64,000 nucleotides of DNA from assembly GCF_007829815.1 (NCBI RefSeq), contig NZ_VIWT01000001.1, forward strand, positions 930,001 through 994,000, given 5' to 3'. This DNA comes from Kitasatospora viridis (lineage in GTDB: Bacteria; Actinomycetota; Actinomycetes; Streptomycetales; Streptomycetaceae). The translations under genes and the position numbers were made by a program. Below are positions 50,983 to 59,583 of the stretch, piece by piece (within the stretch, counting starts at the first letter, position 1; each line of letters begins with the position of its first letter). The notes under the pieces were generated by a model. It did no database searches. It saw nothing but the letters and a program-made list of their open reading frames with translations, and was not told where the DNA came from.

Positions 50983-53900
50983 TCAGCTCTCACGAATACG
51001 ACCGGCTTCCGGATCGCTGCCGAGTCCGGTCCTTGCCGGACCGGCGGAACCGCGTGCGGCGGCAGGAGTGGGAACCCGCGACGGCGGTGATGAGACGTTC
51101 AGGGCCAAGAGCCCGTCGCTCAGACCGACCAGGAGGAGTCCCTTGGCCTGGATGACTGAAAATGCCGGAGAGCGTACCGGGATCACCAGGACCGAGTGCG
51201 GCGATCGGGCATCCCAGAGCCGAACCGTGTTGTCTTTTCCCGCGCTGGCGAGCAGGGTGCGATCGCCCAGGACGATCGGGCACACTGCCCGCACCGGACC
51301 CGTGTGGTCTCGGAAGGCCCGCAGCATCTCGCCGGTCTCGGGATCCCAAAGACGCACCGTCCGATCCTCGCCGGCGGTGGCCACGAGGTTGCGACCGTCC
51401 ACCGGAACCACGCAGACACTGTTGACCCAGCTGCCATGGCCCTCGAAGGCCCGCAGCATCTCGCCGGTCTCGGGATCCCAAAGACAGACCGTCTCGTCGT
51501 CGCCGGCGGTGGCCACGAGGTTGCGACCGTCCACCGGAACCAGGCAGACACTGTTGACCCAGTTGAGGCGGCGCTCGCCGTCATGCTTCCGCGGCACGTC
51601 GATCGTGCGCAGCATCGTCCCCGTTTCGGGGTCCCACAGTTGGACGAGGTGGTCGTCACCGGCGGTGGCGAGCAGGATCTGATCACCTGACGGGACAACA
51701 CAGAGCGCGTTGGTTCCGTTGATTTGGCCCTGGAGTTCGTGCAGCATCTCGCCGGTCTCGGGTTCCCAGAGCCGCACCGTACCGTCGTCACCGGCGGTGG
51801 CGACGACACGTCGACCCTCCGTGGGGACCACGCACACGGCCCTGACCCAGTCCGTGTGGCCTTCGAATGTAAGCAGGACGCCACCCGTCTCCACATCCCA
51901 GAGCCGGACCATGTGGTCGGCTCCCGCGGTGGCGAGGAGCGTGTCCTCCCTCGCCGAGATCGCGCAAAGGGCCAACACCGCGCCGCTGTTGCCTTCGAGG
52001 GCACTGGAGGATCCGTCGATCTCCGGGTCCCAGAGACGGACCGTGTTGTCGGCTCCGGCGGTCGCGAGGAGCTGGTGGCCGTCCATCCACACCGCGCAGG
52101 CCGTGTTGACCCAGTCGGTGTGACCTTCGAGCGTCCGCACCAAGGCCCCGCTCTCCGGATCCCAGAGGCGAACGGTGTGGTCGTTACCGGCGCTGGCGAG
52201 CAACGTCCGACCAACCACCGACACCACACAAACCGTGTTGACCCAGTCGGTGTGACCTTCAAGGGTCCGCACCAAGGCCCCGCTCTCCGGATCCCAGAGG
52301 CGAACGGTGTGGTCGTTACCGGCGCTGGCGAGCAACGTCCGGCCAACCACCGACACCACACAGACAGCTCGGACCCAGCCGGTGTGACCTTCAAGGGTCC
52401 GCAGGGTGCCACCCGTCTGGCAGTCCCAGAGGCGGACCGTGTTGTCGTTGCCGTTGGTGGCAAGGAGCATCCGACCATCCACCGGCACCACGGACACGGT
52501 ACCGACGAGGTCGGTACCGCCTTCAAAGGTGCGCAGCAGGGCGCCCGTCTCCGGGTCCCAGAGACGTACGGTCCTATCGGCGCCATCGGTGGCTAGCAGC
52601 GCACGGTCGCCGTCCGGCACCGAACAAGCGGCCCGCACCGCGCCCGTATGCCCTTCGAGGACGCGCAGTGCCGAGCCCGTCTCGGGGTCCCAGAGACGCA
52701 CCGTCCCATCGGACCCGGCCGTGGCAAGCAGTACGCGACCGCCCGTCGCCACCACACACAATGTCAGCACCGCAGCGGTGTGGCCCGTGAGGATCCGGAG
52801 TGCACCACCTGTCGCCGGATCCCAGAGGCGAACGGTGTTGTCGTTGCCGGCGGTGGCGAGCAGCACGGTGTCGCCCACCGGGATCGCACAGATCGTGTTC
52901 ACAGTGTCGGTGTGGCCTTCGAGGACGATCTCCTCTGCATGGGGTGTGCCGACGGCCCATGCCGCCCGGTACGGCGCCTCCAGCCCGCTCTGACGGTAGG
53001 TGGAGCCCAGATGCTCACGCGTCTCGGTGACGCTGAACAACGCGACCCGGTCCGCCGGTGCCGCGTCGAGGGCGTGCGGGGTTCTGCGCAACAGACGACC
53101 GCGGGCTTGTGCCAAGGCCGAGGACGACGCCTTGGCGGCCGGGATGAGCCGGCGCAGATCGGCGTGGAGGGGATACAGGTCGTCAGCCAACAGGTCGTCG
53201 ATCACGCCGCTGCGGACGGCGTGGCGAGGGAGTGCACGCAGCAGGTAGGCGGGGATGTTCTCCCATCCGCCTGCTCTGCCAAGGGACATGAACGCACGAG
53301 TGATGGCGTGTTCGTCGGTCGTATCCGCCCTGCTCGCGGCCCGCCCCCCGATGAGTGAGTCGTTGAGCGCCTGGTGAAACAGTCGAAACGACCCCGCCCG
53401 AGTGGTGTCGTCGCTCGATTCGATCAGGAAGTTGGCCGCCGAGGAGCGGGCGAATGCCGTCAGCGCCTCGCTGTCGGGTGCGTGACCGGTCACAGCCTGA
53501 ACCGCAGTGCGCCACAAAGCGACCGTCAGTCCGGGGGACTCCGCATAGGCCAGCGCCGTGAGAACGTCGACGGCCGGGATTCCGTCCACACTCGACAACA
53601 GCACCAGGTACTCCCTCAGGGCGGCGTCGACCGTCGAGGTGAAGGACAGTTCCTCCGGAGCCGCCGGCGCCCGGTCGTGCATGCCATGGGTACGCGCCAC
53701 CAACCCGGCGATCAGGAAGTTACCGCCTGCCATGACGGCGATCCGCTCGGCCACCGCGACAGCTGTGGAGACCTCGGTGTACGGGCTGTCCGCACGCTCG
53801 TCGCCGAGCAACTGCAGAGTCGCCAAGGTGTAGGCGACCAGATCCTCCGGCGCGAAGAACTCCTCACTGTCGAGGTCCACCGTCTCGACGGCGGTTCGAA

Positions 53901-55182
53901 AGGGTGCCAGGAGGTCACCGGCGTCATCCGTCCGCCGGCTTCCTACCACCACCCGCACGCCGAGGTCCGCACAGGTCTCCGCCATGGGGATCGCGACGCT
54001 TCGCATGATCACCCGGGCCTGCTCCGGCGTGCTCGCCTCGTCCAGGGCGTCGATGACGATCGCGAAGCTGCCGTGGGAACGCTCCTTGAGAGCGTCGCGC
54101 AGCACGGTGGGAAGGTCGTCGACGCGTTCGGGCAGGGCGGCGGAGGCCGCAGCCGCGATCTCCCCGGCGACGTCCAGCGCTGTCTTCCCCCTGGCGTGCA
54201 CCGCACATGCCACCGAGCCCTCGGGCGCCCGCACCGCGTCGTCCTCGGGCGGCAGGGACGCAGCGATCCCCCTGTCAGCGGTGGTGACGATGCGTCCGAG
54301 CACGGCGGACTTGCCCACGCCCGGCGAACCGGTGACGAGCAACACCTGGCGGCGGTCACCGCGACGACCCGTGATCCAGGCGACGATCACGTCGAGCGCG
54401 GCTGCTCGACCACGGAAACGGAAACCCTGCTCGGCCTCCGTGCTCACACCTCGGGCGCGAGGGCGCCAGTGTCGCCCGGACTCCGGATCGTCTGCCAGGG
54501 TCCATCCCCAAGCGGACAGCGCGGCGTCACCTGCGGCCTCGGCGGACCAGTCCGTGAGGAGACTCAACTTCTCGTCCGGCAGGTATTGGTCGATCGCCCG
54601 CAGCGTCAAGGCACGAGCGTCTCCGCGGCTGCCTTGCGCCTGGCCAACGATCCCGACGACGGCCTGGTAGTCCGCCGACCAGAGCGCACCACCGCTGTAC
54701 CCGGGCCCGACCGAATAGCGCGACTCGGTGTCCAGGCGGACCCACCCGTAGCCGAGCGCCTCACCGACCGTGCCCCCCGAGGAGTTTCCGAGCATGCCGT
54801 CCGGGAATCCGAAGGACCACCATTGCCCACCGACCAGGTCACCGCCCTTCGGAATGCGCAGCCGTGCGGCGAAGTCCTCTGGTACTGCTTGATCGAGGAC
54901 CAGTACCGCCACGTCCTGTTCGTCCTGAACGTTCGGAGGAGGCGCCGACACCTGACGCACTTTCACCCGGCGGTACATCAGCTCATCCGCCTTGGGAAAC
55001 GCCACCCACAGGTCGTCAAGCGGCTGACCACCGGAGAAGACCACATGAGCGCAGGTGAGTACCCGATCGGCATCGATCAAAAAGCCGGATCCGATCGGGC
55101 TCCGATCATGTTCGGCCCTGTGAACGGCCGCCACCCAACCGTCCATCTCCGGGCGAAGAGCCTCCAGAAACGCCGCGGTCAT
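50983..55182 (-). CDS. Trypsin-like protease / STAND NTPase / WD40 sensor protein
   Basis: 1399 residues from ATG 55182; upstream in-frame sequence is antisense to or overlaps the small partner gene. Residues 1-210: chymotrypsin-fold protease with His46 (TCAHV), Asp90 (EQDVAVL) and Ser163 (GPGYSGGAL), so the triad is complete. About 255-600: P-loop NTPase with Walker A GSPGVGKSA (285-293) and Walker B FAIVIDALDEAS (373-384), STAND/NACHT-like. About 600-790: helical region. About 790-1380: 13 WD40 repeats, each ending in a VRLWD-like step. No membrane segment. The layout is that of intracellular sensors whose NTPase switch releases a protease effector. ATGA overlap with the small gene upstream. 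Confidence 0.92.
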   Translation of the reverse strand: MTAAFLEALRPEMDGWVAAVHRAEHDRSPIGSGFLIDADRVLTCAHVVFSGGQPLDDLWVAFPKADELMYRRVKVRQVSAPPPNVQDEQDVAVLVLDQAVPEDFAARLRIPKGGDLVGGQWWSFGFPDGMLGNSSGGTVGEALGYGWVRLDTESRYSVGPGYSGGALWSADYQAVVGIVGQAQGSRGDARALTLRAIDQYLPDEKLSLLTDWSAEAAGDAALSAWGWTLADDPESGRHWRPRARGVSTEAEQGFRFRGRAAALDVIVAWITGRRGDRRQVLLVTGSPGVGKSAVLGRIVTTADRGIAASLPPEDDAVRAPEGSVACAVHARGKTALDVAGEIAAAASAALPERVDDLPTVLRDALKERSHGSFAIVIDALDEASTPEQARVIMRSVAIPMAETCADLGVRVVVGSRRTDDAGDLLAPFRTAVETVDLDSEEFFAPEDLVAYTLATLQLLGDERADSPYTEVSTAVAVAERIAVMAGGNFLIAGLVARTHGMHDRAPAAPEELSFTSTVDAALREYLVLLSSVDGIPAVDVLTALAYAESPGLTVALWRTAVQAVTGHAPDSEALTAFARSSAANFLIESSDDTTRAGSFRLFHQALNDSLIGGRAASRADTTDEHAITRAFMSLGRAGGWENIPAYLLRALPRHAVRSGVIDDLLADDLYPLHADLRRLIPAAKASSSALAQARGRLLRRTPHALDAAPADRVALFSVTETREHLGSTYRQSGLEAPYRAAWAVGTPHAEEIVLEGHTDTVNTICAIPVGDTVLLATAGNDNTVRLWDPATGGALRILTGHTAAVLTLCVVATGGRVLLATAGSDGTVRLWDPETGSALRVLEGHTGAVRAACSVPDGDRALLATDGADRTVRLWDPETGALLRTFEGGTDLVGTVSVVPVDGRMLLATNGNDNTVRLWDCQTGGTLRTLEGHTGWVRAVCVVSVVGRTLLASAGNDHTVRLWDPESGALVRTLEGHTDWVNTVCVVSVVGRTLLASAGNDHTVRLWDPESGALVRTLEGHTDWVNTACAVWMDGHQLLATAGADNTVRLWDPEIDGSSSALEGNSGAVLALCAISAREDTLLATAGADHMVRLWDVETGGVLLTFEGHTDWVRAVCVVPTEGRRVVATAGDDGTVRLWEPETGEMLHELQGQINGTNALCVVPSGDQILLATAGDDHLVQLWDPETGTMLRTIDVPRKHDGERRLNWVNSVCLVPVDGRNLVATAGDDETVCLWDPETGEMLRAFEGHGSWVNSVCVVPVDGRNLVATAGEDRTVRLWDPETGEMLRAFRDHTGPVRAVCPIVLGDRTLLASAGKDNTVRLWDARSPHSVLVIPVRSPAFSVIQAKGLLLVGLSDGLLALNVSSPPSRVPTPAAARGSAGPARTGLGSDPEAGRIRES
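51314..51577 (-). repeat. 132-bp tandem duplication in the WD40 region (copy pair 1)
   Basis: Two 132-bp units (51314-51445, 51446-51577) are nearly identical in their first ~110 bases at the DNA level and encode WD40 repeats 11 and 12 (VNSVCxVPVDGRNLVATAG). Identity at the DNA level shows recent duplication or conversion. Confidence 0.8.
52121..52384 (-). repeat. 132-bp tandem duplication in the WD40 region (copy pair 2)
   Basis: Units 52121-52252 and 52253-52384 differ at only a few bases over most of their length. They encode WD40 repeats 5 and 6 with identical cores (GNDHTVRLWDPESGAL). Confidence 0.8.
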
Positions 55183-55511
55183 TCCGAGTTTCCGCCCTCG
55201 CCTCCGTCCCGGTCCACGGAAGGTCGCCATTTGAGGGTTACCCCGAAGTTGGCCTCCGTGGCCGCCTTGGCGACCAACCAGTTGGCCGATCCGGTGACCT
55301 TGACGCCGAAGGACACTTCGACCTCGGCGGGACTGAGCTTCACGACCTGATCCAGGACAGCTCCTGCGGCTTCGACAACCGGTCGGACCGCCTCCTCGAT
55401 CCGACCTAGGACCCGCTCGGCACCGACCGGGCGCCATCCGTCCACCGGTTCGATCTCGAACTGGACCACTGTGCCCGAGTCAAGCTCGTACGACACCGAC
55501 TGAGATTCCAC
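55179..55511 (-). CDS. Small trypsin-co-occurring protein (CU044_2847-like)
   Basis: 110 residues from GTG 55511, chosen because GAGGGG lies just upstream and the protein then starts at the conserved strand SVSYELDSGTVVQFEIEP. The C-terminal half (SPAEVEVSFGVKVTGSANW, then EANFGVTLKW) is the usual hallmark of this family, which is encoded beside trypsin-STAND proteins. It is coupled to the protease gene by ATGA. Likely role: partner, substrate or adaptor of the protease; this is inference from co-occurrence. Confidence 0.8.
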   Translation of the reverse strand: MESQSVSYELDSGTVVQFEIEPVDGWRPVGAERVLGRIEEAVRPVVEAAGAVLDQVVKLSPAEVEVSFGVKVTGSANWLVAKAATEANFGVTLKWRPSVDRDGGEGGNSE

Positions 55512-55699
55512 GAGCCCCTCTTCGCTAGCGCTGCGTGGCAGAGAGGTTACCGGTAGCCCCTGAGATCGGAAGACCCGGGGGCGTGTCACACAAGCGCACG
55601 GAACGCGATCGGAGCCACTTCCGACGACGCTACCCCGCTCCGGCTCACAGGTCGTATCGTCGTGGCGAAGCACACGCTCGATAGGCAGGAGCCCGGTCA
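55512..55699. promoter_or_regulatory. Divergent promoter region of the defence island
   Basis: 188 bases between the leftward trypsin-co-occurring gene and the rightward vsr gene. Contains no gene and must hold both promoters. No clear operator seen. Confidence 0.5.
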
Positions 55700-56488
55700 G
55701 TGACAGCGAAGAGGACGGGCCAGACGACGCGGACGGCTGCTGCGCCGGACCGCGCCTGGTGTCCTGGCCCGGGCCTCGACCGGGCCCGGCGTTCGCGCGA
55801 GCAGGACCGTGCCGCCGGGGGCGCCGAGCATCGACTGGTGGACGCCGGCGAAGGGCGGCTCCGGTCGGCGCGCGTGGTTCTGAAGGCTTCCACCCGCACC
55901 GGACTAGTGACCGCCGTCCTCCGTTGGTCCGTCGACGGCCAGGAGACAAGCCGTTCACTCGGGGTGGTCGGCCACCCCACCCGAGCCCAAAACCTGCGCG
56001 AAGGCTGGCGACTGGCCGATGAAGCGGGGATGCTCTCCAAAGCGTCGGTCCCGGAGGACTCGTGGGCATCGTCTCCCGCAACACGGAAGTCGATGCGCGC
56101 GAACAAGGGAAAGAACACGAAACCCGAGATGCGGCTTCGCTCGCTCTTGCATCGCGAGGGACTCCGCTACAAGGTTTCGGCTCGGCCGGTCTCCACCATC
56201 CGTCGTACGGCTGACGTGGTGTTCCCGAAGGTCAAGGTGGCGGTCTTCGTGGACGGATGTTACTGGCATGGTTGTCCGGACCATCGGAGCGTACCCGTGA
56301 CGAACCGGGAGTTCTGGGTCACGAAGCTCGAAGGGAACATGGTCCGTGACAAGGAAACGGTCCGCCTGCTAGAGGAGGCCGGCTGGAAGGTGCTCCGGAT
56401 CTGGGAGCATGTGCCGCCCGAGGAAGCCGCCCGTCTGGTGATCGACCAGGTCACCGCGGCCAAGCGGAACAGCGCGGCCTCGGAGTGA
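55700..56488 (+). CDS. vsr: Vsr-type very-short-patch DNA endonuclease with N-terminal extension
   Basis: 262 residues if started at ATG 55700. The Vsr core is residues about 125-255: ATRKSMRANKGKNTKPEMRLR, the catalytic/zinc segment ADVVFPKVKVAVFVDGCYWHGC with Asp and His residues, KLEGNMVRDKE, and GWKVLRIWEHVP. In E. coli Vsr nicks T:G mismatches produced by deamination of 5-methylcytosine, or acts as a restriction-like nuclease in Z1-type operons. The first ~120 residues include LRWSVDGQETSRSLGVV, an extra domain also seen in some Streptomyces Vsr proteins. A later start is possible. Confidence 0.85.
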   Translation: MTAKRTGQTTRTAAAPDRAWCPGPGLDRARRSREQDRAAGGAEHRLVDAGEGRLRSARVVLKASTRTGLVTAVLRWSVDGQETSRSLGVVGHPTRAQNLREGWRLADEAGMLSKASVPEDSWASSPATRKSMRANKGKNTKPEMRLRSLLHREGLRYKVSARPVSTIRRTADVVFPKVKVAVFVDGCYWHGCPDHRSVPVTNREFWVTKLEGNMVRDKETVRLLEEAGWKVLRIWEHVPPEEAARLVIDQVTAAKRNSAASE

Positions 56489-56743
56489 CTCTGTAGACAA
56501 ATTGGAGATCTCGCCGAACTGCTCAGGGCCGACTCTCTCGACCACTGTTCCAGTACGCGTGGCGTCAGACATGTACATCAGCCTCCGTTTTGCTCCGCAT
56601 CCACTCATGGGCGCTCACGGCAGCTTGCCCCAGCCTCGAAATCCGGGCCACGAGGAGCAACCGTCGCCTGACGGGTCTTCAGTGCCCCTTCCGCGAAGCT
56701 CGGCACGGGCCGTCTGCGTTGGAGTCGGAGCAGCGGCCACCCT

Positions 56744-57126
56744 GTGCCCCAAGGTGAGCTCATCGAGGACGCCGCACGCGCCCTGGCCAGCCGGGGCGCC
56801 CCCGCCGCCACCGCCGAACTCCACCTCGCCCGAGGCCTGCTGGCCACGCCCGCCCAACCCCCGCGCGCCGCCGGCCACTTCGCCGCCGCCCAACACCTGT
56901 GGCAGGACATCGACCACCCGTACTAAACCGCCCAAGCCGCCGAACACCACGCCCGCGCCCCCGCCCGCGCCGAAACCGACCCCGCCGAAGCCGCCCAACC
57001 ACTCGCGGAAGCCACGGCTACCTTTACCTCGCTCGACACCACCGCCGACTTCGCGCGCACTGGCCGGCTCTCCCGCAGCCTCGGGCTCACCAAAACCCGA
57101 ACCCGCCCGGAAGATTTCAAGTCCAG
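56744..57126 (+). pseudogene. Left fragment of a decayed LuxR-family regulator (helical repeat region)
   Basis: The frame reads GELIEDAARALASRGAPAAT and LHLARGLLATPAQPPRAAG, then meets a TAA at 56924 in DHPY-stop where an E codon is expected. It reads on in phase as TAQAAEHHARA... to SLGLTKTRTRP at the IS end. The pattern is the TPR-like region that precedes a C-terminal LuxR HTH in large ATPase regulators. The 5' part is missing or scrambled. One nonsense mutation plus the IS insertion show it is dead. Confidence 0.72.
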
Positions 57127-57142
57127 TGAGACGGTCGTGATG

Positions 57143-58161
57143 CTATGAGGTTTGTGGTGTGGGTTCCCTGCGCTTGCTGGGGTCGTTGATCCATGCTGTC
57201 TGCGGTATCTCGGGCGGCCGGGGACGGCGTCCGAAGCGTTCGGGATGCCGGGCGTATGCCTCGGCGAGGGTGACGGCCCGCTGGTCGCGGACCTGTTCGG
57301 CGGTGCCGAAGTGGACGCTGGCGGGCGTGTGCAGGCCGATGCCCGAGTGCCGGTGCTCGTGGTTGTAGTACGAGATGAAGGCGTCGAACCATTCACGTGC
57401 ATGGGCCAGGGAATCGAAGCGCGGCGGGAAGTCGGCCATGTACTTGACGGTCTTGAACTGGGCCTCGCTGTAAGGGTTGTCGTTGGAGACCTTGGGGCGC
57501 GAGTGGCTCCTGGTGACGCCGAGGTCGGTCAGCAGCTGGGAGACCTTCTTGGAGGTCATGGAAGTGCCGCGGTCGGCGTGCACGGTCTCGGGGACGATGC
57601 CGTTGCGCTCGATGGCCTCGCGGATCAACTCCTCGGCCCGTTCGGCCGATTCGACCGGCTCGACGGTATGGCCGACGATGTAGCGGCTGAAGATGTCGAT
57701 GATGACGTAGGCGTGATACCAGATGCCCTTGCGGGGGCCGGCGGCCTTGGTGATGTCCCACGACCACACCTGCGAGGACGCGGTGGCGACCAGTTCGGGA
57801 ACCGTCCTGGCCGGGTGGGTGGCCTGCCTGCGCCGCTCGCCCGACTGCCCGCGCTCGCGCAGGATCCGGTACATCGTGGAGACCGAGCAGTGGTAGCGCC
57901 CGGTGTCCAGCTCGCGGGCCCAGATCTGCGCGGGCGGCAGCTCGGCGTACTCGGGGCTGTTCATCAAGGCCAGTACCGCATGCCGTTCTTCGGCCGTCAG
58001 GGCGGAGGGCTGGACCTGCGGAGATCGGGGCCGGCGCGCGGGCGGCGGTTTCAGTCTTCGGTAGTGGGTGGCCCGGGAGCGGCCGGTCAGCCGGCATGCG
58101 GCCGTGGTGCCCAACTCGTGTTCGACGGCGGTGAACGCCTCGTCCACGACGGGGTCGGCGG
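57143..58161 (-). CDS. IS3-family transposase OrfB (DDE integrase core)
   Basis: Catalytic triad visible: Asp in SSQVWSWDITKAAG, Asp in VHADRGTSMTSK and Glu in NDNPYSEAQFKTVKY. An N-terminal HTH_21-type segment (ALMNSPEYAELPPAQIWARE) precedes it. The frame lies in -1 register relative to OrfA, as required for a fused OrfAB by programmed frameshift; the A-rich GGGAAAAGCG near the end of orfA is a possible slip site. The core looks intact, so the element may still be active. Confidence 0.88.
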
Positions 58162-58167
58162 CGTGTG

Positions 58168-58551
58168 TCAGTCCGCGCTCTCGGAGATCATTTCCAAGAG
58201 CGCCGACGCTTTTCCCAGGACCTCCAGCGCGGCCTTGTTCCGGGCGAGTTCCTTCTCCAGCCGTTCCACCTGCCGGCGCAGCTTCTCGTTCTCGGCCTCG
58301 GCGGCGGACTTCTTCGGGCGGGCCGGGCTCGTGCGGTGGTCGACCAGCCTCTCCAGGGCCCCGGCGTCGCGCGCGGCCCGCCACTCGGTGACGTGCGAGT
58401 GGTACAGGCGCTCGCGGCGCAGGACCGCACCCTTCTCGCCCTCGGGCGCGGCGTCGTACTCGGCGACGATCCGCAGCTTGTACTCGGGGCTGAACGTGCG
58501 GCGCTTCGGCCGGGGAGCCGGGTCAGTGGCGGACGGATTACTGCTGGTCAT
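58168..58551 (-). CDS. IS3-family transposase OrfA
   Basis: 127 residues. An N-terminal HTH (RRTFSPEYKLRIVAEYDAAP) binds the IS ends; a C-terminal leucine-zipper-like coiled coil (EAENEKLRRQVERLEKELAR) is typical of IS3 OrfA. It ends a few bases after the -1 overlap with OrfB. Confidence 0.9.
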   Translation of the reverse strand: MTSSNPSATDPAPRPKRRTFSPEYKLRIVAEYDAAPEGEKGAVLRRERLYHSHVTEWRAARDAGALERLVDHRTSPARPKKSAAEAENEKLRRQVERLEKELARNKAALEVLGKASALLEMISESAD

Positions 58552-58589
58552 CAGGGGTGAAACTCCTACTCGGGCCCTCTCAGGCTAAC

Positions 58590-58850
58590 CCGACAAAGCG
58601 GGATGTCTCACCCAAGGCTGACAGAGAGGGGCCGGACACCGCAGCTACGGAGCCCCCCGAGCGCCAGGTCGCCGAACCGCTCGCCAAGAACGCCACCAAC
58701 CAGCAGATCACCGACACCCTCCTCCTGTCCCCGAGGACAGTGGAGCAGCACGTCGCCAACGCCCTGCGCAGGCTCAACACCACCGCAAAAACGTCGCAAC
58801 AAAGCTCGCCGAAGACGCCCCGAACCAGGGACCACCGACTGACGACAGGT
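58590..58850 (+). pseudogene. Right fragment of the decayed LuxR-family regulator (HTH)
   Basis: The translation RQVAEPLAKNATNQQITDTL, LLSPRTVEQHVANALRRLNT is a LuxR HTH. After NTT the phase changes: reading on in the +1 frame gives RKNVATKLAEDA, the expected family ending, so one base has been lost. With the fragment left of the IS it reconstructs one regulator cut by the insertion. Confidence 0.75.
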
Positions 58851-58952
58851 CAGCCCACGATCCCGGCGTCGCCCGGACCAGTGACGCTCACTCAAGCACG
58901 CTCCGGGCCACGGCGACTGGCACCCACCCGAGCACATCGCGACCACAACAAC

Positions 58953-58987
58953 AAAAAGGCCGCTCCCGCCTTTAGGCGAAAACGGCC
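58953..58987 (-). terminator. Intrinsic terminator of the tRNA-Pro locus
   Basis: On the minus strand GGCCG and CGGCC enclose an inner GCCTAAAGGC hairpin and are followed by TTTTTGTTGTTG. This is a regular factor-independent terminator just after the tRNA 3' end. Confidence 0.8.
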
Positions 58988-59005
58988 TCCGACCTGCGAA
59001 AACGC

Positions 59006-59055
59006 TGGTCGGGACGACAGGATTTGAACCTGCGACCCCTTGACCCCCAGTCAAG
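59006..59055 (-). tRNA. 3' half of tRNA-Pro(GGG): attachment-site remnant
   Basis: Minus strand: anticodon arm CTTGA-CTGGGGG-TCAAG, then the variable loop, T arm (GCAGGTTCAAATCCTGT) and acceptor 3' strand ending CCGACCA. The D arm and 5' acceptor strand are absent; sequence right of 59056 is unrelated. Together with the adjacent integrase this is the duplicated 3' core left by integration into a tRNA gene. By geometry the element lies to the right of it and the intact tRNA should be beyond the right edge of the window. Confidence 0.85.
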
Positions 59056-59583
59056 GGGTTCACTTATTGTCGACAGTCGGAGCATCACCGCTTCAGCGTT
59101 TTTGTTGTCCAACTAGCTTGAGGTGAACATGAGTTGGTATTCCGACTCAGGCGCACCCATCGAACGAGCTGACCGTTTGCCAGTTGTTACTTTGTACACG
59201 ATTGCCCGATTCGGCCTGTGGGCGCCGAGTTGTGCCCTCGGGGCCTGGTCCCAAAGTGGTCCCACGGCAGCAGACCCCGCTCCAACTACTGCCGGTGACG
59301 AGGATCTGTCGGACCTTCAGGAACCACCATTGCGAGGCGCAGATGGTTGCGGAGACGGCGGTGCAGGTGGGCGCAGGTCCGGCGCTGCGGCTGTGGGCGG
59401 ATCATGGTCGCTTACCCATCGGCTACGGATCGTCACCTTCCAAGCGGTATGTCGTCTGGAGCGTGTCCTGCCCGCCCTGCCCCGCCGTGCCTCGCGCCTC
59501 TGACCTCACGCTCTGCCGACACACCCAGCCGCCCGACGAACCTTGGCTCCAGGAGGTCAACCACTCTTCGAAGGAGGAAGCCC
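59056..59583. other. Region upstream of the integrase
   Basis: About 530 bases. It holds the inner end of the attachment site and the integrase promoter. Open frames here look non-coding. No excisionase gene is seen. A GGTCCCA direct repeat occurs near 59250-59265. Confidence 0.5.

Larger units (their letters stand above)
57127..58582 (-). mobile_element. IS3-family insertion sequence
   Basis: About 1.46 kb carrying orfA and orfB in the IS3 arrangement with a -1 frameshift. Candidate imperfect terminal repeats begin TGAGACGGTC at 57127 and TGAGAGGGCC (complement of 58571-58582). They match at the outer five bases and a few inner positions. I do not see a target duplication, so the exact ends are uncertain. 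The element splits a LuxR-type gene whose two parts flank it. Confidence 0.82.

Noticed and set aside
51300-52960. Regularly spaced repeats that could suggest a CRISPR array
   Set aside because: The 132-base units are coding WD40 repeats in one reading frame, with no short palindromic repeats or unique spacers.
53374-55350. Plus-strand open frame of 658 codons
   Set aside because: Antisense to the trypsin-STAND part of the sensor gene, whose catalytic motifs are intact.
57127-58582. Target-site duplication flanking the IS3 element
   Set aside because: The bases next to the candidate ends (CAG on the left, GGC on the right) do not match, so either the ends are placed wrongly or the duplication has decayed.
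59006-59082. Complete tRNA-Pro gene
   Set aside because: Only the anticodon arm to the 3' end is present; D arm and 5' acceptor strand are missing to the right of 59056.
59123-59503. Plus-strand frame of 126 codons upstream of the integrase
   Set aside because: No domain, weak start and mixed codon use; probably non-coding DNA of the attachment and promoter region.
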